Source of the DNA: CAYTEO01 sp964436825
GTDB lineage: Bacteria > Krumholzibacteriota > Krumholzibacteriia > LZORAL124-64-63
Assembly (NCBI GenBank): GCA_964436825.1
Contig: CAYTEO010000001.1
Coordinates: 62,001 to 126,000 of the forward strand
Length of the DNA: 64,000 bases
Direction of reading: 5' to 3'
The notes under the pieces are model-generated. The model did no database searches. It was not told where the DNA came from and saw only the letters and a list, made by a program, of their open reading frames with translations. Each line of letters opens with the position of its first letter. Positions within the stretch are counted from its first letter, which is position 1. The position numbers were made by a program, and so were the translations under genes. Shown here in pieces: positions 15,749-24,778 of the stretch.

Positions 15749-18415
15749 ATGATCGCCAACAACGACAATGAGTTATGGTTCCCCTGCGACCTGACGAAAG
15801 CGGGGACACGATTGCCGCGGCACCGGCCCTGGGACCACGGGACGTCGAGGCGGCACCGCCCCGCATCCCTGCCCGGCAGCTCGTCGGCGGCTGTCCTGCT
15901 GGCCCTGCTGCTGGTGGCGCTGGCGGGGTGCGCCCACCGGCCGCACCGTCCCGCCTTTCCGCCCGGCTACGACCTGCCCGGGGAACCGTGGCGGGAGATC
16001 GACACCACCCCCCTGCGGGGCCGGAGGATCGTGCTCGATCCCGGCCACGGCGGATTCTTCCGCGGGGCGATCGGCCGGGACGGGCTGGCCGAGGCCGACG
16101 TCAACCTGGGCGTGGCCCTGTACCTGCGCGGCCTGCTGGAGTGGGCCGGCGCCGAGGTCCACCTGACCAGGAGCGTCGATCGCGACTTCCTCACACCGGC
16201 CGACTCGTCCCTGGCGGCCGACCTGGCGGCGAGGGTGGCCCTGGTCGACTCGCTCCGGCCCGATGTCTTCGTCTCCCTCCACCACAACAGCAACCCGCGC
16301 CTCGACCGCTCCCTCAACGAGACCCAGACCTACTACCCGGCCGGTCGCGACGGCGCCGACCTCGACCTGGCCCGGGCGATCCAGCGCCGGCTGGTCCGCA
16401 ACCTCGGCATCACCCCGGCCCGGATCCTGCCGGGCAACTTCTACGTCCTGCGCCACAGCACCTGCCCGGCCGTCCTGGGCGAGCCGGCGATGCTCTCCAA
16501 CCCGGCCGTGGAGCGGCGCCTCTCCCTGGCCGAGAAACAGCAGCTCGAGGCCAGGGCCTACTTCCTCGGACTGCTCGACTACTTCCGCGGCGGCACGCCG
16601 GCGTGGTCACCGCCGCGGATCGCGGAACGGGACGGACGGCGCAGTGTCCGGTGGGCCTACCTGCCCGGCGGGCGCCCCGGCGCCGGCGGGCCGGCGCTCG
16701 ATCCCACGTCGGTGGAGCTGCGGATCGACGGCGTCCCCGTCTCCCCGGCGATCGATCCTGCCGACGGGACCGTCGTCTGGCACCCCGGCGATGCCGTGTC
16801 GCGCCGCCCCCACGTCGCCGTCCTGCGGGGTTGCAACCTGGCCGGCCGGGCCACTCCGGTCCGGCGCGACACCATCCGGCCATCGCGTGAACGGTTCCGG
16901 TTCGCGGTCGCCCGCGACGGCACGGGACGACGGCGCCTGGAGTGGCGCAGCGACGGATCGCCCCTGGAATCCTTCGCTTCCCTGGTCCTCGCCTCCCCTG
17001 CCGCGGCGGACTGGCGCCTGACCCTGCCGCCGGGCCGCGGCGCCCGCGGCTCCATGGTCCTGCCCGCGGGCACGCCCGATCCCCTGCCGCCGCTGCGGCT
17101 CCTCTGGCGGCGCGTGGACGGGGCCGCCGGGGAGGAGACACCCGCTTGCGACGTGGACCGGGACGACCTGGCGGGCCACCGCTGGACGACGCTCGTGGCC
17201 GCCGATCCGTGGCCGGCGGCGGCCGTACCCGGCGGCGTCTGGCACGACTTCAGCTCGCGTCTGGCCGGGGGACTGCCCCTGCCAGCGGTCGCCCGCGACG
17301 CGACCGTCGTCCCCCTGCCGGTCGACCGGCCCGTCTGGCTGCAGTCCGCGGGGGCCCGGCCGCTGCTCTGGCCGCCGGACGGCGTCCCGGCGACTGCCGT
17401 GACCGCTGCCGCTGCCCCGCCCCCCGACACCCTGCGCTGGGAGCCGTTGGTCCCCTCCCTGGCCGGTCTGACGGTGGTGGTCGATCCCTCCGGCGGCGGT
17501 CGCGAGGACCAGGGACGCGACCTGGTGGGACGCAGCGGCAGCGGCCTCAACCTGGCCCTGGCGCGCTGCCTGGCCGCGTTCCTGCGCGGCGCCGGCGCCA
17601 CCGTCGTCATGACCCGCGAAGACGACCGTCTCGTCGCCGACCAGACCAAGGTCCTGCTGGCGGACGCGGTCGGTGCCGACCTCTACCTGGGCCTGGCCAG
17701 GGCGGGCGAGGACGGACCGGCGTGGCGCGTCCTCCACCATCCCGGCAGCACGCGCGGCGAGGCATGGGCCCGCGCCCTGGCGGCGGCCCTGCCGGTGACG
17801 GGCGTCACCGACACGGTCGGTGTGGATGCGGCCTACGACTATCTCCTGCGCCAGACGGCGTGCCCGGCCGTCGTCGTCGTCCTGCCCCGACCCGGCGCCG
17901 CGGGCGGGCCGCCGGAGACGGAAGAGCTGCTGGTCTGCTGGCAGCGCTGCCTCGCCTCCGCGCTGTTGACCGGGACGGCCCTGCGGGACGGCGGCAGCCC
18001 GGCCGCCGCGGCTGCCGCGACCGATTCCCTGCTCCGCGCCGTCGCCACCGCGGGTGAGACGCCCGACTGGTTGCTCGTCGACGGCAACTGGCTCTGGACC
18101 CCACCCCCGTCAGGCACTGGCTGGCGCGCCTGCCTGCCGCTGCGGGGACGACGCCATCTCTGCGAGGTGCACAGGGACGACCGCTGGGAGCTGCTGCTGG
18201 TCGACCGGTCGGCGTCGGACACCTGGCGGGCGCATCCCCTGGCGGTCCGGTCTCCCGGAGGGGTGGCGGCTGCCGGCGGGGNNNNNNNNNNNNNNNNNNN
18301 NNNNNNNNNNNNNNNNNNNNNNNNNNNNNNNNNNNNNNNNNNNNNNNNNNNNNNNNNNNNNNNNNNNNNNNNNNNNNNNNNGCCGGCGGGGACAGTCAGT
18401 GGCGATGGACCGTAG
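15749..18415 (+). CDS. N-acetylmuramoyl-L-alanine amidase lipoprotein with second, degenerate amidase domain
   Basis: A signal peptide ends in the lipobox LAGC (Cys61), after an unusually long 45-residue lead; a TTG at codon 22 is an alternative start. The first Amidase_3 domain has DPGHGG (97-102), Glu115, SLHHN (176-180) and LGEPAMLSN, all zinc and catalytic positions. A beta-rich middle follows. The second domain (from about residue 570) keeps the fold, but VDPSGGG replaces DPGHGG and LGLAR replaces the HHN block, so it is probably inactive and substrate-binding. A GGGAG site precedes the ATG. The 3' end crosses a 100-N gap, so the C-terminus and stop are uncertain. Confidence 0.8.
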   Translation: MIANNDNELWFPCDLTKAGTRLPRHRPWDHGTSRRHRPASLPGSSSAAVLLALLLVALAGCAHRPHRPAFPPGYDLPGEPWREIDTTPLRGRRIVLDPGHGGFFRGAIGRDGLAEADVNLGVALYLRGLLEWAGAEVHLTRSVDRDFLTPADSSLAADLAARVALVDSLRPDVFVSLHHNSNPRLDRSLNETQTYYPAGRDGADLDLARAIQRRLVRNLGITPARILPGNFYVLRHSTCPAVLGEPAMLSNPAVERRLSLAEKQQLEARAYFLGLLDYFRGGTPAWSPPRIAERDGRRSVRWAYLPGGRPGAGGPALDPTSVELRIDGVPVSPAIDPADGTVVWHPGDAVSRRPHVAVLRGCNLAGRATPVRRDTIRPSRERFRFAVARDGTGRRRLEWRSDGSPLESFASLVLASPAAADWRLTLPPGRGARGSMVLPAGTPDPLPPLRLLWRRVDGAAGEETPACDVDRDDLAGHRWTTLVAADPWPAAAVPGGVWHDFSSRLAGGLPLPAVARDATVVPLPVDRPVWLQSAGARPLLWPPDGVPATAVTAAAAPPPDTLRWEPLVPSLAGLTVVVDPSGGGREDQGRDLVGRSGSGLNLALARCLAAFLRGAGATVVMTREDDRLVADQTKVLLADAVGADLYLGLARAGEDGPAWRVLHHPGSTRGEAWARALAAALPVTGVTDTVGVDAAYDYLLRQTACPAVVVVLPRPGAAGGPPETEELLVCWQRCLASALLTGTALRDGGSPAAAAAATDSLLRAVATAGETPDWLLVDGNWLWTPPPSGTGWRACLPLRGRRHLCEVHRDDRWELLLVDRSASDTWRAHPLAVRSPGGVAAAGGXXXXXXXXXXXXXXXXXXXXXXXXXXXXXXXXXXPAGTVSGDGP
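18282..18381. other. Assembly gap (100 N)
   Basis: A run of exactly 100 N. The ten bases before it and the ten after it are identical (GCCGGCGGGG). The contigs may therefore overlap, and the true missing length could be zero or negative. This affects the amidase C-terminus and the upstream region of the TonB-like gene. Confidence 0.95.
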
Positions 18416-19115
18416 GCAGGAGGCAACGGGCGGTCTTTCCCCCCGCCACCACGGCGGCCGTCGCGGGCGGTTTCTGGCGAGCACGGCCACGGCCCTGGGC
18501 CTGATCCTCCTGCTGGGGCTGTTCAGTCCGCCGTGCCTGCGTCGCCCGGAGCCCATCTTCTCCGGCCGCCCGGGACCGCTCCACCTGCTGCCGGAACTCG
18601 CCATCGACGAGGGAACCGACCCCCGGCACAGCGAGGCTCGACCGGTCCCCTCCCCCGCAGCGGGGCCTGCGGCCCCGGAACCCGCAACGGAAGGCACCCC
18701 GGCACCGGCCCCGTCGCCCCCCGGCGCGGTCCCGCAGGGGCCGGCGCCGCCGGCCGTCGAGCAGGCGCCGGACGGACGCGCCTCCGTCGCCTTGTCGCTG
18801 CCGTCCCAGACGAATCCCTGCTTCCGGCTCGTCCACCAGGTCTACCCCGACTATCCCCCGACCGTGGGGCTGCTTCCCTCCGCGGTGCGGGTGAAGGTGG
18901 CCTTCTTCGTCGATCCGCGCGGCGAGGTCACCGGCGCCTACATCCTCTCCTCGGACGGACCGCCCGAGTTCGGCGAGGCGGCCCTGGCGGCGGTCCGGCA
19001 GTGGCGCAACGAGCCCGTGCCGGAGCAGTGCGCCGAGGTGTCGGGATTCTGGCAGCCGCTGCTGGTCGTCTTCGAGCGGCCGGTGCCGGTGCCCGGTCCC
19101 CCGGCGGGACGGTGA
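18405..19115 (+). CDS. TonB-like protein with C-terminal TonB domain
   Basis: A 236-residue protein: cytosolic basic start, one membrane helix at about residues 30-47 (FLASTATALGLILLLGLF), a Pro/Ala-rich periplasmic spacer, and a C-terminal TonB_C-like domain (from about 140) with VYPDYPP and VKVAFFVDPRGEV and then a GEAALAAVRQWRNEP helix. Such proteins pass proton-motive energy to outer-membrane receptors. No exbB/exbD neighbour is present here; those genes lie at 51.4-52.4 kb with a second TonB-like gene. The ATG lies 24 bases after the assembly gap, so a longer start cannot be excluded. Confidence 0.75.
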   Translation: MDRRQEATGGLSPRHHGGRRGRFLASTATALGLILLLGLFSPPCLRRPEPIFSGRPGPLHLLPELAIDEGTDPRHSEARPVPSPAAGPAAPEPATEGTPAPAPSPPGAVPQGPAPPAVEQAPDGRASVALSLPSQTNPCFRLVHQVYPDYPPTVGLLPSAVRVKVAFFVDPRGEVTGAYILSSDGPPEFGEAALAAVRQWRNEPVPEQCAEVSGFWQPLLVVFERPVPVPGPPAGR

Positions 19116-19157
19116 CACCGGCAAGGGAGAGGGACGCGGGAGGGCCGCGCCGGCGGC

Positions 19158-21041
19158 CTACCGGCCCAGGAGCGTGTCGGGCTGATCCGTCGCGACCGGC
19201 CCCGCCACCGCCGCCGTCGTGTCGGCCACGGCCAGGACGTCCGTGAACAGGGAGGTGGGGAACGGGACGATCTCCCCGTCGCGGTACATCCTCAGGGCGG
19301 CCGCCAGGCGCGGCCAGGCCGTGCCGGGATCGACACGGTCCAGGTCGGCCAGGCGCTCGGCCAGGGCCGCGGCCAGGCTGTCGGGGCGCTCGCACCCCCG
19401 GTCACCGATCGTCCGCAGCAGCAGGCGTGTCGCCAGGTAGGACCGCCGGGCGATGGCCCGCGCCTCCGCCGGCTGGTCCTCCGCCGACCAGTCCCGCTGG
19501 AACTCCTCGACCCAGTCGGGCGGGAAGAGCGCCGTGTCGCTCGGGAAGACGGCCCGGTCCAGGACCATTCCCACCTCGCGGGCCAGCCTGGGGGAGTTCC
19601 AGTCGCTGATACCGAGGATCAGGGCCCCCGCCCGGTAGAAGTCGAGCTGGGGGCCGAGCAGGACCATCTGGTCCACGCCGGCGGGGACGAAGATCGCCTC
19701 GGGCAGGTGGGCGACGAGCCGGGAGAGCGGTTCGCGGAAATCGGTCAGGCCGGTGTTGAACGCCTCGACGGCGACGATCCGCCCCCCGAGATCGGTCACG
19801 GCCGTGGCGAAGACCTCGGCGGCCCGCGCCCCGTCGCGCGTGTCGGGATGGAGGACGGCCAGGTCGCGCTTGAGCAGGACCTGGACGGCCAGCCGGGCCA
19901 GCAGGCGCGCCTCGAAGGCGCTGGTGATGTTCGTCTGGAAGACGGTCGGCGCCAGCTCGGCGATCCGCTCGTTGGTGGCCGTGGGCGAGACCAGGGGGAT
20001 CCCCGCCGCGGCGGTCACCAGCGCCGCCGGCACGGTCGTCCGGCTCAGCAGGCAGCCGACAACCGCGATGGGGCGCTCCTCCGCCAGCAGGCGGCGGGTC
20101 GCCAGGGCGGCCACGACCGGGTCGCCCTCGCTGTCGTGGACCGACAGGGTGTACTGTCGCCACCCCAGCCGGTTCTCCCGGTCCCGGGCGGCCTCGACCC
20201 CGTCGTAGAAGGCGTTGCCCAGGACGGTGTAGCGGCCGGTCAGGGGACAGACGACGCCGATGTGCAGGACGTCGGCCCCCTCGGCGGGCGGTCGCGGCAG
20301 GGCCCGCTTGCCGATCTCGACGCCGGGACCGTGGAGCAGCTGCTCCGCCCGGGCCAGCCAGTCGTCGCGCGGCCCCTCGCCCTCCAGGACGGCGATGGCG
20401 TCGCGCGCCTCCGCCTCCCGCCCCTCGCCGAGCAGCCGCTCCAGCCAGAGGTAGCCCAGGTAGCTGCGCAGGGGTGTGGACGGGTGGTCCGCCCGCAGGG
20501 CCGCCAGGTCGTCGGCCGCCAGGTCGGGGGCCACGGCGGCGAGGGCCTCGGCCAGGCGCTGGCGGTCGGCCGGGGCCGTCGCCAGGGCATGGGCCCGCAG
20601 CAGGGCGTCGGCCGCGCGACGCGCGTCACCCGCCTGCCGCAGCAGGTCGCCCCGCAGTTCCCACAGGGTCACCGCCCGCGGGCCCGCCGGGTGGACGGCC
20701 AGGTACTCCCCCAGCAGGGTCAGGGCCTGCGTCCGGTCACCGCTGCGCGCCGCGGCGCGCGCCGCCAGCTCGACGACCCTGTCCTGCCGGGGGTAGCCGG
20801 CGTAGTGGTCGATCAGCTCGTAGGCGACCGACAGGGTCTCACGGTCGCGCCCGGCGGCGTAGGACTCCTCCATGCGGGCCAGCAACCGGTCGGCCGTCGC
20901 CAGCCGCTGCGGTGGCAGGGACGGAGCGCCCCGCGTGGCGGGTCGGGAGGGGCCGCCGCAACCGGTCAGCAGCGGAACCAGCAGCAGCAGCAGGACGCCG
21001 AGGACGGGCGGCAGGAGACGGGACTGGCGACGACGGTTCAC
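19158..21041 (-). CDS. Periplasmic-binding-protein-like lipoprotein (LpoA / PBP-activator type)
   Basis: A 627-residue lipoprotein with signal peptide and lipobox LTGC (Cys28). Residues of about 45-215 are Ala/Leu helical repeats resembling TPRs. Residues of about 245-600 form a Leu/Ile/Val-binding-protein fold beginning HIGVVCPLTGRYTVLG and including VSPTATNERIAEL and VFQTNITS. TPR plus Peripla_BP_6 is the architecture of LpoA-like penicillin-binding-protein activators. A ligand-binding sensor is an alternative. The start is GTG, overlapping the DUF2914 stop by 4 bases (GTGA). The nearby amidase gene fits a wall-related role. Confidence 0.72.
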   Translation of the reverse strand: MNRRRQSRLLPPVLGVLLLLLVPLLTGCGGPSRPATRGAPSLPPQRLATADRLLARMEESYAAGRDRETLSVAYELIDHYAGYPRQDRVVELAARAAARSGDRTQALTLLGEYLAVHPAGPRAVTLWELRGDLLRQAGDARRAADALLRAHALATAPADRQRLAEALAAVAPDLAADDLAALRADHPSTPLRSYLGYLWLERLLGEGREAEARDAIAVLEGEGPRDDWLARAEQLLHGPGVEIGKRALPRPPAEGADVLHIGVVCPLTGRYTVLGNAFYDGVEAARDRENRLGWRQYTLSVHDSEGDPVVAALATRRLLAEERPIAVVGCLLSRTTVPAALVTAAAGIPLVSPTATNERIAELAPTVFQTNITSAFEARLLARLAVQVLLKRDLAVLHPDTRDGARAAEVFATAVTDLGGRIVAVEAFNTGLTDFREPLSRLVAHLPEAIFVPAGVDQMVLLGPQLDFYRAGALILGISDWNSPRLAREVGMVLDRAVFPSDTALFPPDWVEEFQRDWSAEDQPAEARAIARRSYLATRLLLRTIGDRGCERPDSLAAALAERLADLDRVDPGTAWPRLAAALRMYRDGEIVPFPTSLFTDVLAVADTTAAVAGPVATDQPDTLLGR

Positions 21042-21520
21042 GGTTGCGATCCTCCCTTGTCCTCCCCGGTGGCGCCGGAGGCGACGGGTTCGATCCGGAA
21101 CGCCCGGCGGGCGACGACCAGGCCGTCGCCGTCCAGGACGACGACCTCCCAGCGGCCGGTCCAGGCCGGCAGGATCCGTTTGCACGACCAGGTCCGCCAG
21201 TCCGGGGAACGGACCGGCAGCACGACCCGGGCGCGCGTCTTCCCCTCGTGGTACCAGACATGGGTGACGGACGTCGTGTCGGCAGCCCCGACGACCCGCG
21301 TCAGGCAGCAGAGACGACCGACCGTGGCGGGGAAGACCTCCCCCTCGCCGGTGAGGGAGCGCCGCGCGCGCTCGACCTCCGTCCCGATCCCCATCTCCAC
21401 GACCCGCAGGGACGAGCCGCTGTCGGCCGGTGCCGCGACCGGCGCCGCGTCCTGCGCGGCGGCCACCGCCGCACCCGTCGCCAGCAGCAGGGGGACCAAT
21501 ACCCGCATCAAGCCTCGCAT
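21038..21520 (-). CDS. Secreted DUF2914-domain protein
   Basis: A 160-residue protein with a signal peptide (MRGLMRVLVPLLLATGAAVAAAQ) and one DUF2914-like domain. It shows the family pattern THVWYHEGK, then SPDWRTWSCKRILP, then GRWEVVVLDGDG with a terminal RRAFRI strand. DUF2914 is a small beta domain of unknown function found in exported proteins. The ATG at 21520 is preceded by GGGAGG; earlier in-frame ATGs lack that. It is translationally coupled to the downstream LpoA-like lipoprotein. Confidence 0.75.
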   Translation of the reverse strand: MRGLMRVLVPLLLATGAAVAAAQDAAPVAAPADSGSSLRVVEMGIGTEVERARRSLTGEGEVFPATVGRLCCLTRVVGAADTTSVTHVWYHEGKTRARVVLPVRSPDWRTWSCKRILPAWTGRWEVVVLDGDGLVVARRAFRIEPVASGATGEDKGGSQP

Positions 21521-21584
21521 CGGCAACCTCCCGCCGGGGTCCTGTTCCTTCTGCATCGGCAGCTCCGCGCCGAGACATAGCACA

Positions 21585-21614
21585 GAGAAGGGGGCGCCGC
21601 AACGCCCCCCTCTC
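21585..21614 (-). terminator. Putative terminator after the PPIase gene
   Basis: A stem of seven GC pairs, one mismatch and four more pairs (21585-21596 with 21603-21614, loop CCGCAA) lies just past the PPIase stop. The minus-strand tail is TTCTCTGTG, so the U-tract is poor. It may only attenuate transcription into the DUF2914 gene. Confidence 0.4.
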
Positions 21615-21636
21615 CACGCACCCGCGCGTGGGGATC

Positions 21637-22875
21637 CTACTTGCCCAGCCTGCGCAGCTCCTCGATGCTCGTCGGGGAGTGGAAGTCCAGCTCGTCCATG
21701 TGCTCGAGCATGAACTCGGCCTGGTCGCGCAGGTTCGTGTCCGGATACTCGCGCAGCATGCGACGCAGGTAGCCCTTGGCCCGGTTGGTGTCCCCGTAGT
21801 AGTCGATCACGAGGTTGGCCTTCATGAACAGGGCCATGGGGGCGTACTCCGTCTCGGGGAAATCCTCGGCGACCATGTCGTACAGGGCCTCCGCCTTGTC
21901 GGGGTCGCGGGTGAGCATCGCCCGCTTGATCAGCGCCTCGGGCCCGATCCCCTTCCCCGGCCGGTACTCGCCGAAGTAGGTCACGCCGTACTGCCGGCGC
22001 AGCTGGGCGAGGGTCTCCTCCAGCTTCTGCCGCTGCAGCTGCGGCTTGAGCTTCTGGACGATCTGGTCCCTGGCCTCGTCGAGGGTGAGCGGACGCTCGG
22101 GCCGCTTCTGGAGGATCTCCACGACGTGCCAGTCGGTGCCGATCTTGACCGGCTCGTGGATCCCGACGGGCCAGTCGAAGACGGTGTCGGTGAACTTGGC
22201 GTAGTAGGGAATCCCGTCGATGAAGCCGCCCCGGTTGAACCAGCCCAGGTCGCCGGCCCGCTTCGCGGTCGTCTCGTTGCGCGAGTAGATGGCCACGACG
22301 TAGGGGAACTTGGCGTCACGACCCTTGCCGTGCATGAGCTGGTCGTAGGCCTTGCGGGCCTCCTCCTCGGTGTTGCACTGGATGTGACGGGCCTTGACCG
22401 CCGGCAGCGCCTTAAGCTCGTCCTGGTGGAGCTTGTAGTAGGCGATGACCTGGTCCTCCGTCGGCTCGGCTTCCTTGTAGACCTTCATGTCGCGGTAGCC
22501 GTCGATGAGGGTCGAGCGGCGCAGGCTGATCAGCTGCTGGGCGACCCTGGGATCGAGGTAGACCTTGTCGGCCACGGCCTGCTGGGCCAGCAGGGCCTCC
22601 TGGATCATGTAGTGGAGCAGCATCTGCTTCCACTCCGGTCCCGAGAACCGCGACTTCAGCTGCTGGGGCAGTTCCTGGTAGCGCAGCTCGATGTCACGCT
22701 CGGTGATCGACACGTCCCCCACCTTGGCGACGACCGGCGTCGTGTCCTTGAAGCCGTTCCCGAAGTAGTGGTCGACGCGGAACTCCGCACCGTCGTCCTT
22801 CCCGTTGCAACCGGCCAGCAGCAGGGCTCCCAGCAAGCCCGCCAGCAAGACCGACCAGCCATGGCGTCGCTGCAT
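21637..22875 (-). CDS. Parvulin-type peptidyl-prolyl isomerase lipoprotein (PpiC/SurA-like)
   Basis: A 412-residue lipoprotein with lipobox LLAGC (Cys23). Residues 45-150 form a SurA-like helical N domain (VAKVGDVSITERDIELRYQELP). Residues of about 160-265 form a PPIC rotamase domain (VKARHIQCNTEEEARKAYDQL; GDLGWFNRGGFIDG). Residues 310-412 resemble tetratricopeptide repeats. Such proteins help fold or escort outer-membrane proteins in the periplasm. The ATG at 22875 follows AAGGTAGG; a GTG two codons upstream is too close to that site. Confidence 0.88.
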   Translation of the reverse strand: MQRRHGWSVLLAGLLGALLLAGCNGKDDGAEFRVDHYFGNGFKDTTPVVAKVGDVSITERDIELRYQELPQQLKSRFSGPEWKQMLLHYMIQEALLAQQAVADKVYLDPRVAQQLISLRRSTLIDGYRDMKVYKEAEPTEDQVIAYYKLHQDELKALPAVKARHIQCNTEEEARKAYDQLMHGKGRDAKFPYVVAIYSRNETTAKRAGDLGWFNRGGFIDGIPYYAKFTDTVFDWPVGIHEPVKIGTDWHVVEILQKRPERPLTLDEARDQIVQKLKPQLQRQKLEETLAQLRRQYGVTYFGEYRPGKGIGPEALIKRAMLTRDPDKAEALYDMVAEDFPETEYAPMALFMKANLVIDYYGDTNRAKGYLRRMLREYPDTNLRDQAEFMLEHMDELDFHSPTSIEELRRLGK

Positions 22876-22909
22876 CGTCACGCACCTACCTTTCCCGAGT
22901 CCGGAGCGT

Positions 22910-24001
22910 TCACAGCAGGTCGTCGCGACCCGCCCGCTCCAGCATGTCGATCAGTTCCTTGATGGACTGGACCTCGTCCCGGGCGCAGACGAGGACGGCG
23001 TCCTCCGTGGCGACGACGACCAGGTCGTCGACCCCGATCAGCGCCAGGGTCCTGTCGCCGGCATGGACGATGTTGCCCGTACTGCGAAGCGAGAACACGC
23101 GACCGAGGCCCCGGTTCCCGGCGCCGAGGTCCGGGGCGACCTCGCCCCAGGTGTCCCAGCTCCCCAGGTCCGACCAGCCGAACCGGGCCGGCAGGACCGC
23201 GAAACCCGTCAGGTTCTCCATGACGGCATAGTCGATGGAGACCGACGGGCACTCCGCGTAGGCCTCAGCCAGCCGCTCGGCGAAGGCGGCGGTCCCGTGC
23301 GCCGCGACGGCCGGGGCGACGCACGCCGTCACCTCCGGCGCGTGCCGCGCCAGGCGTTCCAGCAGGGCCCCGGCGCGCCAGACGAACATCCCGCTGTTCC
23401 AGAGGTGGCGCCCGCCGGCGAGATAGGCGGCGGCCGTGGTCGCGTCCGGCTTCTCCACGAAGCGGAGCCCGCGCCGGACGGCCTCGCCGGTCCCCTCGGT
23501 CTCGATGTAGCCGTAGCCGGTGGCGGGCCGGTCGGGGACGATCCCGAAGGTGACGACCTCCTCGCCGCCAGCGACGAGGGACATGGCGTCGGCGAGCTGT
23601 GCCCGGAAGGTGTCGGGATCAGCGATGAGGTGGTCGGCCGGCAGCAGGGCCAGGGGAACGTCGGGGCCGGAGAGACGGGCGACGATCCCCGCCGCCAGGG
23701 CGGCACAGGGCGCCGTGTTGCGCCCGACCGGTTCGCCGACGACGTGGCCGGAAGGAAGTTCCGGGAGCAGGCGGCGAACGGCCGGTTCCTGCTCCCGGTT
23801 CGTGACGACCAGCAGTCGCTGCCGATCCAGCAGCGGCGCGATACGCTCGTAGGTGGCCCGCAGCAGGGGGACGTCACCGTCCAGCGGCAGCAGCTGCTTG
23901 GGACGGCGGCGGCGGCTCAAGGGCCAGAATCGGGTCCCTCGACCGCCGGCCATGATGACACCGTAGCCGGTGTCCGTCCCGGTGCCGCGCCGGCCGCTCA
24001 C
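22910..24001 (-). CDS. manC: Mannose-1-phosphate guanylyltransferase (nucleotidyltransferase)
   Basis: A 363-residue nucleotidyltransferase with VIMAGGRGTRFWPLSR (15-30), the PKQLLPL product site, LLPADHLI (about 123-130) and RFVEKP, as in GDP-mannose pyrophosphorylases. It would make GDP-mannose from GTP and mannose-1-phosphate for surface polysaccharide. The fused isomerase domain of some ManC proteins is absent. The start codon is GTG. It follows rplI by 27 bases. Specificity for mannose is by family resemblance. Confidence 0.85.
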   Translation of the reverse strand: MSGRRGTGTDTGYGVIMAGGRGTRFWPLSRRRRPKQLLPLDGDVPLLRATYERIAPLLDRQRLLVVTNREQEPAVRRLLPELPSGHVVGEPVGRNTAPCAALAAGIVARLSGPDVPLALLPADHLIADPDTFRAQLADAMSLVAGGEEVVTFGIVPDRPATGYGYIETEGTGEAVRRGLRFVEKPDATTAAAYLAGGRHLWNSGMFVWRAGALLERLARHAPEVTACVAPAVAAHGTAAFAERLAEAYAECPSVSIDYAVMENLTGFAVLPARFGWSDLGSWDTWGEVAPDLGAGNRGLGRVFSLRSTGNIVHAGDRTLALIGVDDLVVVATEDAVLVCARDEVQSIKELIDMLERAGRDDLL

Positions 24002-24028
24002 GGTCTCACCGCCGCCCCCCGGCCGGCA

Positions 24029-24478
24029 TCAGTCACCGGCCCTGACGACCCAGACCTTGATCTCGACGACCACGTCCTCGTGCAGGGCGATGGGCACGGT
24101 GTAGACGCCGAGCTGCTTGATCGGTTCTTCCAGGCGGATCTGCTTGTGGTCCACCTCGTGGCCCAGCTTGGCCAGGGCCTCCGCGATGTCGCGCTCGTGG
24201 ACCGCCCCGTAGAGCTTGTCGTCCTCGGACGCCTGGACCTGGATGGTACAGGAGACGTCCTTGAAGGCGGCGGCCTGCTCCTCGGCGGCACGGCGCTGCT
24301 TGGCCTCCCGGACATGGGCCCAGCGGGCCAGCTCGGCCATCTGGCGGCGGTGGCTCTCGTCGGCGACCACCGCCAGCCCCTTGGGGATCAGGTAGTTCCT
24401 GGCATAGCCCCGCGCCACCGAGACGGTCTGCCCGGCCTCGCCCAGATGCTCGACCTTCTGCAACAGGATCACATCCAT
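24029..24478 (-). CDS. rplI: 50S ribosomal protein L9
   Basis: A 149-residue L9 with N-terminal 23S-rRNA-binding domain beginning MDVILLQKVEHLGEAG and VARGYARNYLIPKGLA, then the long central helix and C-terminal domain. Length is standard. It is the third gene of the rpsF-rpsR-rplI operon, 33 bases after rpsR. Confidence 0.97.
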   Translation of the reverse strand: MDVILLQKVEHLGEAGQTVSVARGYARNYLIPKGLAVVADESHRRQMAELARWAHVREAKQRRAAEEQAAAFKDVSCTIQVQASEDDKLYGAVHERDIAEALAKLGHEVDHKQIRLEEPIKQLGVYTVPIALHEDVVVEIKVWVVRAGD

Positions 24479-24511
24479 GGCTCACCTCTCACGGTTGCCG
24501 GCGGGCCGGCG

Positions 24512-24775
24512 TTACCGGTAGTACTCCTTGACGAACGGGATGAGCGCCAGATGCCGGGCCCGCTTGATGGCCGTCGCCAGGGCCCGCTGGTGCTTGGGGC
24601 AGGTCCCGGTGTTCCGGCGGGGAGCGATCTTCCCCCGCTCGGTCGTCATCTTGCGCATCAGGTCCACGTCCTTGTAATCGATGGCCACGATGCCCTCGAC
24701 GCAGAAGAAACAGGCCTTCTTCTTGGCTGGGCGCTTCTTCTTCTTTTTCTTGTCCCTGGCTCGAGTCTTGGCCAT
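24512..24775 (-). CDS. rpsR: 30S ribosomal protein S18
   Basis: An 87-residue S18 with a very lysine-rich start, then CFFC and VAIDYKDVDLMRKM, and the C-terminal ALATAIKRARHLALIPFVKEYY core. S18 pairs with S6 on the 30S platform. The gene starts 3 bases after the rpsF stop. No ssb gene lies between rpsF and rpsR, unlike many bacteria. Confidence 0.97.
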   Translation of the reverse strand: MAKTRARDKKKKKKRPAKKKACFFCVEGIVAIDYKDVDLMRKMTTERGKIAPRRNTGTCPKHQRALATAIKRARHLALIPFVKEYYR

Positions 24776-24778
24776 GGC

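Noticed and set aside
18054..18404. Long N-terminal extension of the TonB-like protein through the amidase and gap
   Set aside because: The extension is in another frame of the amidase and crosses the N run; the ATG at 18405 starts a sensible cytosolic segment.
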